Below, in pieces: positions 1 through 7,916 of a stretch of DNA of 64,000 nucleotides. A model generated the notes under the pieces. That model was not told the DNA's origin. It worked only from the letters and a program-made list of their open reading frames with translations, and made no database searches. The stretch lies in contig NZ_JAIGNS010000002.1 in NCBI RefSeq assembly GCF_019711615.1, forward strand, positions 421,501-485,500. Direction: 5' to 3'. Both the position numbers and the translations under genes were made by a program. This stretch comes from Qipengyuania intermedia (lineage in GTDB: Bacteria; Pseudomonadota; Alphaproteobacteria; Sphingomonadales; Sphingomonadaceae). Positions within the stretch are counted from its first letter, which is position 1. Each line of letters opens with the position of its first letter.

Positions 1-485
1 AGGGAGGCGGGCACCCGGCTGCCCAGCAGGCCCAGCACGCCCATGGCGAAGGCGATGTCGGTAGCTGCCGGAATTGCCCAGCCGCGCGTCAGTTCACCGG
101 CGCCTTCTGCGTTGACAAAGAACAGGTAGACCAGAGCCGGGAAAACCATCCCTGCCGCGGCGGCCAGGACCGGCATCTTGCGCTGGTCATTGTCGGACAG
201 CTGGCCTTCGATCCACTCGCGCTTCACCTCAAGGCCGACGACGAAGAAGAAGATCGCCATAAGCCCGTCGTTGATCCACAGGTGCAGCGTGTTCAGTTTG
301 AACACGTCGGCACTGAACAATTCGCCATGGAACAGGTGGTGGTAATCTTCGGCCAGCGCAGAGTTCGCCGCCAGCATTGCGGCTATGGCGACCAGGATCA
401 GCAGGATGCCCGCTGATGCATCGCTGACGAACAGCGCGCGGACAGGAGCAAATACGAGGCGGATCGGTGAAGGGCGGTTACTCAT
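1..485 (-). CDS. nhaA: Na+/H+ antiporter NhaA, N-terminal part (cut by window edge)
   Basis: Inner-membrane sodium/proton antiporter used for pH and salt homeostasis. About 161 codons are visible, read leftward from an ATG at 485-483; the rest lies outside the window. The family-typical stretch FFFVVGLEVKREWIEGQL is readable around residues 80-100, preceded by a membrane segment (ILLILVAIAAMLAANSAL) and by HLWINDGLMAIFF. The later AIPAATDIAFAMGVL is the NhaA region carrying the paired-aspartate transport site. It diverges from the glycosyltransferase gene to its right. Identification is from family motifs and is strong; the missing 3' part cannot be assessed. Confidence 0.93.
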   Translation of the reverse strand, partial: MSNRPSPIRLVFAPVRALFVSDASAGILLILVAIAAMLAANSALAEDYHHLFHGELFSADVFKLNTLHLWINDGLMAIFFFVVGLEVKREWIEGQLSDNDQRKMPVLAAAAGMVFPALVYLFFVNAEGAGELTRGWAIPAATDIAFAMGVLGLLGSRVPAS

Positions 486-566
486 AGCGCCTGCTCTCTT
501 TCGCAAAGCATCGTGCGTTGCAAGGGGCGAATGTGCAGGTTAGGAACGCGACAGGGGGATAAAGGG

Positions 567-1967
567 TTGCCGGTCGCACAATTTACGTCTGCCGAATGGC
601 TTGCGTTGCTTCAGCACGAGCTGCTGCTGCTTGCCGCGGTATTCTTCACAATCGGACTGATCGACGAACTCGCGATCGACCTCACCTATGGCTGGCTGAG
701 GCTTACGGGAAGAGCGAAACCGGTGGAGGTGGGGAGCAGCGGATATGCTCGCCAGGACCTTTCCGGAATGGCTGCCGTGTTCATTCCCGCATGGGAAGAA
801 GATGCCGTGATCGGGCCGACCCTAGCCCATGCGCTCGCAGCCTGGCCGCAGGACGATGTGCGCATATATGTCGGTTGTTATCGCAACGACCCGGCGACGA
901 TCGCCTCCGTGGCGGTCGCAGCGCGTCAGGACAATCGGATCCGCGTCGTGATCGTCGGTGACGACGGGCCGACCAGCAAGGCGCACTGCCTCAACCGTCT
1001 CTATCAGGCGCTATGCGATGACGAGGCGCGGCTGCGGACCAAGGCGCATATGGTCGTGCTCCACGATGCGGAGGATATGGTCGATCCTGTCGCGCTTGTC
1101 CTGCTCGACAGGGCGATCTGGCAGGACGACTTCGTGCAATTGCCGGTCATGGCGCTGCCGCAATCCGATTCACCCTGGATCGCGGGCCATTATTCGGACG
1201 AATTCGCGGAATCTCATGCCAAAGCCATGGTCGTACGAGATGCTCTCGGCGTTTCTGTGCCGGGGGCAGGCGTCGGTTCGGCGATCAGACGCTCGATGCT
1301 CGCTCGCCTGGCGCAGAGACATGAAGGCGGACCCTTCGCGGCCGCATCGCTGACGGAAGACTACGAGCTGGGCCAGCGGATCGGAGCGCTCGGCGGCACG
1401 GGCCGTTTCCTGCGTGCACGGACCGCCCACGGCAGGCTGGTGGCGACACGGGCGTTTTTCCCGTCCGACCTGTCTGCGGCCGTCCGGCAGAAAACCCGCT
1501 GGACCCACGGAATTGCTCTACAGGGATGGGACCGGCTCGGCTGGCGCGGCTCGTTGATGGAACGCTGGATGACCCTGCGCGACAGGCGCGGGCCGATGGC
1601 AGCGCTGGTTCTCGCCGTCGCCTACTTGCTGGTGCTGGTGTCCGTGATCTCGCAGGTTTCCGCGGCCGCCGGACTGATCGCACCCATCGAACCGTCACCG
1701 CTACTGCAGGCATTGCTCGTCTTTACAATGTTGGGCCTGTTCTGGCGATTGGCCATGCGGGCGCTTTTCACCGGACGCGAGTACGGGTTGAAGCAGGGAC
1801 TGCTCGCGATACCGCGGGTCGTCGTCTCCAACGTGATCGCCATCATGAGCGGACGCCGCGCGCTCGTGGCATATTGGCGCAGCCTGCGCGGGGCGCCGAT
1901 CGTGTGGGACAAGACCCAGCATCACGACCATCCCTCTCTCGCGGCTCCATCGGCAGCCTACGCATGA
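567..1967 (+). CDS. NfrB-like family 2 glycosyltransferase lacking the C-terminal regulatory domain
   Basis: Predicted inner-membrane processive glycosyltransferase. It has one membrane segment near residues 16-36, a GT-A catalytic domain, then several C-terminal membrane segments. Motifs in order: IPAWEE, GPTSKAHCLN, HDAED (about 166-170), TEDY (about 263-266) and QKTRW (about 308-312, the QxxRW signature). As I recall it, the protein follows the N-terminal half of E. coli NfrB (phage N4 adsorption protein B) closely, down to a final WDKTQH, then stops; NfrB continues into a MshEN-type domain. Start: TTG 567 has AGGGGG 8 bases upstream and gives a normal N-terminus; ATG 531 or GTG 513 would add 12 or 18 residues. 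The stop overlaps the next ATG (ATGA), so the two are coupled. Confidence 0.85.
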   Translation: MPVAQFTSAEWLALLQHELLLLAAVFFTIGLIDELAIDLTYGWLRLTGRAKPVEVGSSGYARQDLSGMAAVFIPAWEEDAVIGPTLAHALAAWPQDDVRIYVGCYRNDPATIASVAVAARQDNRIRVVIVGDDGPTSKAHCLNRLYQALCDDEARLRTKAHMVVLHDAEDMVDPVALVLLDRAIWQDDFVQLPVMALPQSDSPWIAGHYSDEFAESHAKAMVVRDALGVSVPGAGVGSAIRRSMLARLAQRHEGGPFAAASLTEDYELGQRIGALGGTGRFLRARTAHGRLVATRAFFPSDLSAAVRQKTRWTHGIALQGWDRLGWRGSLMERWMTLRDRRGPMAALVLAVAYLLVLVSVISQVSAAAGLIAPIEPSPLLQALLVFTMLGLFWRLAMRALFTGREYGLKQGLLAIPRVVVSNVIAIMSGRRALVAYWRSLRGAPIVWDKTQHHDHPSLAAPSAAYA

Positions 1968-3076
1968 GTCATTCTGCCACGACAAGGCGCGGACAGCCGC
2001 TGGTTTTCCTGCTCGTCCTCCTTGGCGGCTGGATGACGTTGAGGCTGGCGATGTGGGAGAACCCGTGGCCTCAGGAAATACTGCGTACCATCGGCCAGCC
2101 GGCGCAGGATCGACCGGGTGCGCTCTATGACCGCGCGATCGCAGAGGCCCAGAAGCCGTCAGCCCTGATCGACGCTCCACCTGTGGCGATGCCAGTCTCA
2201 CTGACCGCTCCGCCACCGTCGATACTGCCGGCAAGCGGCGATCGCCCGTCGGGTTTCGCCCCCGGCAGGTCGATGACCGGGCATAACCTCGTGTGGATGG
2301 CCGCCATGTCCCGCTTGCCGATGCCGACCAGCGTCGCCGAGGCCCTCGACCGGAGTTCGAGAGTGGAGCGCGCGGCAGTGCCGCTGCCACAATCCGTCCG
2401 CGAGGATCGCAAGCCTTGGCGGTTCGATGGATGGGTTCTGCTGCGCGGCGCCGGAAAGACGGCATTTTCAGGCGGCGAACGGCCAGCGAGCTACGGGGGC
2501 AGCCAGCTTGGAGGCGTGCTTGCCTATCATCTCGATGGTGCGTCCGGTCACGATCCGGCGCTTTACCTGAGGGCCAGCGCAGCCTTGCGCGAGCCGCTTG
2601 AAACCGAGGCGGCTTTTGGTCTGCGTGCCCGACCCGTTGGTGATTTACCGGTCACTTTCCACGCAGAGGCGCGTCTTTCAGAGCGTCGGGGACGAGCGGA
2701 GGTGCGCCCGGCTGTCTTCGCAACCGTGGGCTTCGAGCGCAAAAGCCTTCCCCTTGGGATCGGCATGCGCGGCTACGCGCAGGCAGGCTATGTCGCCGGA
2801 CGCGATGCAAGCGCCTTTGTCGACGGGCTGGCCGTTGCAGAGCGCGAAGTGGCACGCTTCGACCTTGCGGCGGTGAATGCCGATGTTCGTGCAGGCGCCG
2901 GCATATGGGGCGGAGCACAGAAGGGCGCGAGCCGTCTCGATGTCGGCCCTTCGACGAGCATGGATCTGCGCGTTGGCGAGGTATCCGCGCGCGTTTCGCT
3001 CGATTACCGGATCCGTGTCGCCGGCGATGCCGAACCTGAAAACGGACCGGCTTTTACCCTTTCGACGGGCTTTTGA
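1964..3076 (+). CDS. Putative outer-membrane beta-barrel partner of the NfrB-like enzyme (NfrA C-terminal-like)
   Basis: About 370 residues, starting at an ATG inside the stop of the preceding glycosyltransferase gene. Residues about 13-32 form one hydrophobic helix (signal or anchor), followed by a Pro/Ala-rich linker. From about residue 155 the sequence alternates polar and hydrophobic residues in short strands (LYLRASAALREPL, GMRGYAQAGYVAG, AGAGIWGGAQKGASRLDVG) and ends in ...LSTGF. A terminal Phe is typical of outer-membrane barrels. Pattern and gene order recall the C-terminal domain of NfrA, the outer-membrane partner of NfrB, but the TPR part of NfrA is absent. Role in polysaccharide export is inference; no close family is recognised with certainty. 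Confidence 0.6.
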   Translation: MSHSATTRRGQPLVFLLVLLGGWMTLRLAMWENPWPQEILRTIGQPAQDRPGALYDRAIAEAQKPSALIDAPPVAMPVSLTAPPPSILPASGDRPSGFAPGRSMTGHNLVWMAAMSRLPMPTSVAEALDRSSRVERAAVPLPQSVREDRKPWRFDGWVLLRGAGKTAFSGGERPASYGGSQLGGVLAYHLDGASGHDPALYLRASAALREPLETEAAFGLRARPVGDLPVTFHAEARLSERRGRAEVRPAVFATVGFERKSLPLGIGMRGYAQAGYVAGRDASAFVDGLAVAEREVARFDLAAVNADVRAGAGIWGGAQKGASRLDVGPSTSMDLRVGEVSARVSLDYRIRVAGDAEPENGPAFTLSTGF

Positions 3077-3122
3077 CACGGTTCAGCTTTAATAGAGCGA
3101 GGTGCTGCGATAGGGCAGCGCA

Positions 3123-4028
3123 ATGGATGTCTACCTCCCCATTGCAAACCTGTCCGTCGACGGACTGGTAATCGTCGCGCTCGGGGCGCTGACGGGCATC
3201 CTGTCCGGCCTGTTCGGCGTGGGCGGCGGCTTTCTGACCACGCCGCTGCTGATCTTTTACGGCATCCCCCCGACTGTGGCTGCAGCCTCTGCTTCGACCC
3301 AGGTCACCGGCGCCAGCGTCTCCGGCGTGATCGCCCATTCCAAGCGTCGCGGCGTCGATTATCGCATGGGCGCCGTCATGATCGGCGGCGGCGTGATCGG
3401 GTCCGGCTTCGGAGCGCTGCTGTTCAATTTCTTCCGCTCGATTGGCCAGATCGACGTGGTGATTAATGCGCTCTACGTCGTTCTCCTGGGTTCGATCGGC
3501 TTGCTGATGGCGAAGGAGGCGATCCAGACATTGCGCGGGACCGGCGGGTCGCAGGCCGCGCGGCGGCGCCACCACCCGCTTGTCGCCAGCCTTCCGTTCC
3601 GCTGGAGGTTTTACGGGTCAGGCCTTTATATTTCTCCGCTAGCGCCGTTAATCGTGGGTATCGTGGTCGGCATACTGACCATGCTGATGGGCGTAGGCGG
3701 CGGGTTCATCCTCGTACCCGCCATGCTTTATATCCTGGGCATGAGCGCGAATGTCGTTGTCGGCACCAGCCTGTTCAACATCCTTTTTGTTACCATCGCG
3801 ACCACCATCATGCACTCGGTCACGACGCGAGCGGTCGACATCGTTCTGGTCGCGCTGCTGCTGCTGGGTTCGGTCTCGGGCGCGCAGATCGGCTCGCAAT
3901 TCGCAGTGAAGGCCAAGCCGGAGGCGCTGCGTCTCGTCCTCGCCGCCATCGTGCTGCTGGTGGCCTTCCGCATGTTCCTCGGCCTGTTTTACCGGCCCGA
4001 TGAAATCTACACGGTCTACCCGCTGTGA
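3123..4028 (+). CDS. Sulfite exporter TauE/SafE family membrane protein
   Basis: 301-residue polytopic inner-membrane protein with two copies of the family repeat: a first half with GILSGLFGVGGGFLTTPLL (about residues 24-42) and a second half with ILTMLMGVGGGFILVPAML (about 182-200). These glycine-rich GVGGGF turns are the TauE/SafE hallmark. Members export sulfite, sulfoacetate or similar anions; the substrate here is unknown. Its stop overlaps the GTG start of the next gene (GTGA), and that neighbour belongs to a family repeatedly found beside TauE genes in alphaproteobacteria, so the two probably act together. Confidence 0.9.
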   Translation: MDVYLPIANLSVDGLVIVALGALTGILSGLFGVGGGFLTTPLLIFYGIPPTVAAASASTQVTGASVSGVIAHSKRRGVDYRMGAVMIGGGVIGSGFGALLFNFFRSIGQIDVVINALYVVLLGSIGLLMAKEAIQTLRGTGGSQAARRRHHPLVASLPFRWRFYGSGLYISPLAPLIVGIVVGILTMLMGVGGGFILVPAMLYILGMSANVVVGTSLFNILFVTIATTIMHSVTTRAVDIVLVALLLLGSVSGAQIGSQFAVKAKPEALRLVLAAIVLLVAFRMFLGLFYRPDEIYTVYPL

Positions 4029-4774
4029 GGGCGGCATTGCTCCTTGTTGCTGCCTTCTTCCTGATGGGGCAGCGCGATCCGGTCCTCGTTCCGGAAGTCT
4101 CGCAGCACGAGGTGCAGGTGAGGCAGGGCTTCGTTGGCCAGGAATTGCTGCTGTTCGGCGCCGTCCTCGACCCTGCGGGCCGGGCGGGACAGGACTATGA
4201 CATCGTCGTGGTCCTCAAGGGGCCGAGCGAACCGATCCGCCTGCGCGAGAAAGAGCGTTTCATCGGAGTCTGGGTGAATGCGGAGAGCAGCGATTTCCGC
4301 TCCGTGCCCAGCTATTTCGCGGTCGCCTCCTCTCGCCCGATTACCGAGATCGTCGATGACAAGACGGCTGCGATTTACGAATTCGGCACGAACTACATCC
4401 AGTTGTCGCCCAGCGGATCTTTCGATCCTGAAGAGCAGCGGCGTTTTGCCGCAGGCCTCGTGGACCTAAAGCGCAGGCTCGGCCTGTACCGCGAAGATTT
4501 CGGCGGCGTGCAGATCAGCGAAAGCGTGCTCTACCAGGCCCGCATCGAACTCCCCTCCAACGTGACGACCGGCACTTATACCGCAGAGACATTCGCCGTC
4601 ACGAGAGGCCGCGTGATTGCCTCGGCCGTCTCGGAGGTCGAGGTAAAGAAGGTCGGTTTCGAACGTTTCGTCGAGGACAGCGCAAACGAATGGGGTCTTG
4701 CCTACGGCCTCATCGCCGTGCTGCTGTCGGTCGGAATGGGCTGGGGCGCGGGTCGCCTGTTCGCCCGTCTCTGA
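4025..4774 (+). CDS. TIGR02186-type conserved membrane-anchored protein
   Basis: 249 residues. An N-terminal signal-like helix (about 3-15) leads to a predicted periplasmic beta-rich domain and one C-terminal membrane helix (about 226-246, WGLAYGLIAVLLSVGMGWGAG). Phrases such as FIGVWVNAES, VPSYFAVASSRPI and LYQARIELPSNVTTGTYTAE fit the alphaproteobacterial family TIGR02186, which has no assigned biochemical role. The GTG start lies inside the TauE stop codon, implying co-translation. It probably assists the TauE-type exporter, for example as a periplasmic stalk; that is inference from context. Confidence 0.8.
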   Translation: MRAALLLVAAFFLMGQRDPVLVPEVSQHEVQVRQGFVGQELLLFGAVLDPAGRAGQDYDIVVVLKGPSEPIRLREKERFIGVWVNAESSDFRSVPSYFAVASSRPITEIVDDKTAAIYEFGTNYIQLSPSGSFDPEEQRRFAAGLVDLKRRLGLYREDFGGVQISESVLYQARIELPSNVTTGTYTAETFAVTRGRVIASAVSEVEVKKVGFERFVEDSANEWGLAYGLIAVLLSVGMGWGAGRLFARL

Positions 4775-4872
4775 GGCCAGATTCCCGTTCATCGTTGACG
4801 CGATTTTAACCGTTCTGCGGCATTCCACCCCTGCAATTTTGCGTGATCTGCACGAGGGATGTGGGCCGAGTT

Positions 4873-6876
4873 ATGAACGACATGAGCAAGGGCAATTTCC
4901 GGACTTTCGACCCGGCAAAGGAAGACGGCGCGGAGCCGCCGCAGCCGCGGGGGAACAGCCTGCGTGACCGCATTCGCCGTTCCGAACAGTCCCAGCAACC
5001 CGCTCCTGCTGCATCGCGTTCCGGCTATGTGCACCAGCCCCAAACGCAGCCTCAGGCTCAGCCGGAAGTCGAATCTCCGGCTACAAGCGCCCATCAGCCC
5101 GCCCCGCAGGAAGCTGCCGCCCCTCGGCAGGATCATGCGCCCGCTCCTGCCCAGGAACAGGCCGAACGCCCGGTGCCGCAACCTGCACCCCGCCAAGAGG
5201 CGGCACCCGCGCCCGTCGCCGCTCCTGCCGAGCCGCAGCAAAGCCGTAACGAAGCCCCCGAGCAGGGAAGCGACAGCGACAATGCGATGCAGCCCATTGG
5301 CGTGGTCCTCGAAATCGCAGGCTCCGGCTCGCAGGTAGCCATCGACCTGCAGCGCCTGACCGAATGCGCCGACGACAGCGATCCGTCCGTTGCCATGGCC
5401 GGCCAGGTCGGTTCGCAAATCAAGATCCGCGTCGGCAACAGCTGGCTGCTCGCCAGCGTCCGCAACCAGAAACAGGACCGCAAGGCGGGCAGCATCCTCG
5501 CCAATATCGACTTCCTCGGCGAAGGCGTGGAAGAGAAGCTGACCGGCAGGCTCCACGGCTTCCGCCGCGGTGTGACCCGCTACCCGGTCCCCGGCGCGCT
5601 GGTCTATCCCGCAAGCACCGCCGACCTCAAACAGGTCTATGCCAGCGATGGCCGCAGCGCGGTCACCATCGGCAAGGTCTATCCGACCAAGGACATTCGC
5701 GCCGGCATCTATGTCGATGCGATGCTGGGCAAGCACTTCGCCCTCCTCGGTTCGACCGGTACGGGTAAATCGACCAGTGCAGCCCTGATCCTTCACCGGA
5801 TCTGCGAGGCAGCGCCCGAAGGTCACATCGTCATGATCGACCCCCACGGCGAGTACGCTTCCGCATTCCGCCAGACCGGCGTCATCCTCGACGTGTCGAA
5901 CCTGCAGATGCCCTACTGGATCATGAACTTCGAAGAGCATTGCGAAGTCCTGCTGACCAGCAATGGTAACGACCGGCAGATCGACGCGGATATCCTCGCC
6001 CGCTGCCTGCTGAAGGCGCGCCAGAAAAGCCGCCTTGCCGAACAGATGGGCAAGATAACGGTGGATTCGCCCATTCCGTACCTGCTGTCGGACCTGTCGA
6101 ACGCGATCCAAGACGCGATGGGCAAGCTCGACAAGGCAACCAACTCCGCACCTTACATGCGGATCAAGAACAAGCTCGAGGAGCTCAAGACCGACCCGCG
6201 CTACCAGTTCATGTTCTCCGGCATGCTGGTCGCCGACACGATGGCCGACTTCATCTCCAAGATCTTCCGCATGCCCGCTGGCGGCAAGCCGATCTCGATC
6301 ATCGACGTCTCGGGCGTGCCTTCGGACATCACCTCGACCGTGGTTGCCGTGCTCAGCCGCCTCGTGTTCGACTTCGCGATCTGGGGCCGCGAGGAAAAAA
6401 CTACGCCGATCCTCCTCGTTTGCGAGGAAGCGCACCGTTACGTGCCGAGCGAGAAGAACGCCGACGGCAACTCTGTCGGCACCATCCTGTCGCGGATCGC
6501 GAAGGAAGGTCGTAAGTACGGCATCAGCCTCGGCCTCATCACGCAGCGTCCGTCCGACCTTGCAGAAGGCGTGCTGTCGCAGTGCGGTACGATCATCTCC
6601 ATGCGTCTCAACAACGACCGCGACCAGGACTTCGTGCGCGCCGCGATGCCCGAAGGTGCGCGCGGTTTTCTCGATGCCATTCCCGCGCTCCGCAACCGCG
6701 AGTGCATCATTTGCGGCGAGGGTGTCGCCATCCCGATCCGCGTCAGCTTCGACAATCTCGAAGAGGTCAAGCGCCCGGCTTCGGAAGACCCGAGTTTCGT
6801 CGAGATGTGGAGCCAGAGCGGCGGCGAGGAGGACATCGTCCAGCGGACCGTCCAGCGCTGGCGCAGCCAGGGTTAG
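4873..6876 (+). CDS. HerA-like ATPase (DUF87) with Pro/Gln-rich N-terminus
   Basis: About 667 residues. The first 130 or so are very rich in Pro, Gln and Ala and look disordered. A HerA barrel-like domain follows, then a hexameric RecA-fold ATPase: Walker A GSTGTGKS (about 294-301), MIDPHGEYASAF, Walker B LLVCEEAHRY (about 513-522), and a C-terminal arginine region (SMRLNNDRDQDFVRAAMPEG). HerA family members translocate DNA, in other lineages with the nuclease NurA; no nuclease gene is adjacent here. Start: ATG 4873 (MNDMSKG) is preferred over the upstream GTG 4843; ATG 4882 is also possible. It is read toward queE, with a hairpin-rich spacer between. Confidence 0.88.
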   Translation: MNDMSKGNFRTFDPAKEDGAEPPQPRGNSLRDRIRRSEQSQQPAPAASRSGYVHQPQTQPQAQPEVESPATSAHQPAPQEAAAPRQDHAPAPAQEQAERPVPQPAPRQEAAPAPVAAPAEPQQSRNEAPEQGSDSDNAMQPIGVVLEIAGSGSQVAIDLQRLTECADDSDPSVAMAGQVGSQIKIRVGNSWLLASVRNQKQDRKAGSILANIDFLGEGVEEKLTGRLHGFRRGVTRYPVPGALVYPASTADLKQVYASDGRSAVTIGKVYPTKDIRAGIYVDAMLGKHFALLGSTGTGKSTSAALILHRICEAAPEGHIVMIDPHGEYASAFRQTGVILDVSNLQMPYWIMNFEEHCEVLLTSNGNDRQIDADILARCLLKARQKSRLAEQMGKITVDSPIPYLLSDLSNAIQDAMGKLDKATNSAPYMRIKNKLEELKTDPRYQFMFSGMLVADTMADFISKIFRMPAGGKPISIIDVSGVPSDITSTVVAVLSRLVFDFAIWGREEKTTPILLVCEEAHRYVPSEKNADGNSVGTILSRIAKEGRKYGISLGLITQRPSDLAEGVLSQCGTIISMRLNNDRDQDFVRAAMPEGARGFLDAIPALRNRECIICGEGVAIPIRVSFDNLEEVKRPASEDPSFVEMWSQSGGEEDIVQRTVQRWRSQG

Positions 6877-6945
6877 TGAGGGTCTCGCGGCAGGCGATCT
6901 GACCGAGCCGAAGGCGAGGCAAGGCCGACCGGCCGCCCGCAGCGG

Positions 6946-6995
6946 GTGCAGCTTGCTGCACGTCTAGCGAGGACGCACCCGCGGAGGCGGGTGCG
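6946..6995. repeat. Two strong hairpins between convergent genes
   Basis: Two adjacent perfect inverted repeats lie in the 125-base gap between the HerA-like gene and queE. The first is GTGCAGC-TT-GCTGCAC at 6946-6961. The second is CGCACCCGC-GGAG-GCGGGTGCG at 6974-6995, followed on the plus strand by six A residues. Neither has a U-tract on the correct side for a canonical terminator, but both would fold in either transcript and probably act as a shared 3' end or mRNA-stabilising element. Confidence 0.55.
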
Positions 6996-7001
6996 AAAAA
7001 A

Positions 7002-7736
7002 TCACGTCCCTCTTGTGTCTCCAAACAAATGTATATGCAGGCGGTCGCTCATGCGGAAGCCGTGCTTGAGGCATAGATCGGCCAGCCATTTCTCGCGGGT
7101 GCGCAGCGTTTCGCTGTCGGTGCCCTCGGGCATCAGGAAGACATGGCCGGGGCGGAAGCGATAGCGTTCGTGGAGCGCGAGGACCTCATCCACGTCGGAA
7201 GGCTCCGCGATCACGAATTTAAAGAAAGCGCGCGGGTCGGTGGCGTAGGCGTCGAGCCGCTCGGGGATCAGCGCGAGGTCCGCCGGATTGCCGCTATGCG
7301 CCAGCTTGGGGCTGACGTTGAACTGGTCGATGCGGATGTCGAGCGGGACCGGGGCCTTGGTCGTTCCGTTGGTCTCGATCTCCACGCTGATATCGGGCAG
7401 GTGGTCCAGCAGCTTGGCGAGCGCCGGTGCCTGCAGCAGCGGCTCCCCGCCGGTAATCACCAGCCGGTCCTGCCCCAACGCGAGTATGCGCTCGGCGACC
7501 TCGGCCTCGTCCAGAGTGACCTGGTTGGCTTTTCGCTCGAAAGTCCGATCGTCGCGGTGCGGGCGATTGTCGCCTTCGAAATGCCAGGTGTAGGCCGTGT
7601 CGCACCACACGCAGGCAAGGTTGCAGCGCGACAGGCGCATGAACGCGACGGGCCGTCCCACGCTCGGCCCTTCGCCCTGCACGGAGGCGAATATTTCAGG
7701 CCCACCCGTATCGTCCGTGGCGAGGACTAGCGCCAT
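7002..7736 (-). CDS. queE: 7-carboxy-7-deazaguanine synthase (radical SAM)
   Basis: 244 residues. Converts 6-carboxytetrahydropterin to 7-carboxy-7-deazaguanine in the preQ0/queuosine pathway. The [4Fe-4S] motif is C38-x3-C42-x2-C45 (RCNLACVWCDT), the CxxxCxxC radical SAM signature, followed by ITGGEPLL and IETNGTT, which contact S-adenosylmethionine and substrate. The start region FASVQGEGPSVGRP is characteristic of QueE. No other queuosine gene is in the window. The valS gene lies upstream on the same strand, with a spacer of about 180 bases that carries a long inverted repeat. Confidence 0.95.
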   Translation of the reverse strand: MALVLATDDTGGPEIFASVQGEGPSVGRPVAFMRLSRCNLACVWCDTAYTWHFEGDNRPHRDDRTFERKANQVTLDEAEVAERILALGQDRLVITGGEPLLQAPALAKLLDHLPDISVEIETNGTTKAPVPLDIRIDQFNVSPKLAHSGNPADLALIPERLDAYATDPRAFFKFVIAEPSDVDEVLALHERYRFRPGHVFLMPEGTDSETLRTREKWLADLCLKHGFRMSDRLHIHLFGDTRGT

Positions 7737-7769
7737 CGGGCGATCTCCGAAGGCGACGAAGGCGACACC

Positions 7770-7841
7770 GTGTCACCCGGCGGCACAGCCATCAAAGCAC
7801 TGGATTCGCTGGCAAATGCAGCGTCCCCGCCAGGGTGACAC
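7770..7841. repeat. Inverted repeat GTGTCACCC / GGGTGACAC in the valS-queE spacer
   Basis: GTGTCACCC at 7770-7778 is matched by its exact reverse complement GGGTGACAC at 7833-7841, 54 bases apart, within the spacer between valS and queE. A transcript reading leftward from valS could form a large hairpin here. No U-run follows, so it is not a classical terminator. No gene is seen in the spacer. Confidence 0.45.
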
Positions 7842-7916
7842 TTGGCGCGGAGAATTCGAGGGCGAGCGGTGTTCATGCCTGTCTTGTGCCACAGCCGGGC
7901 CGGGTAGGAAAATTTC

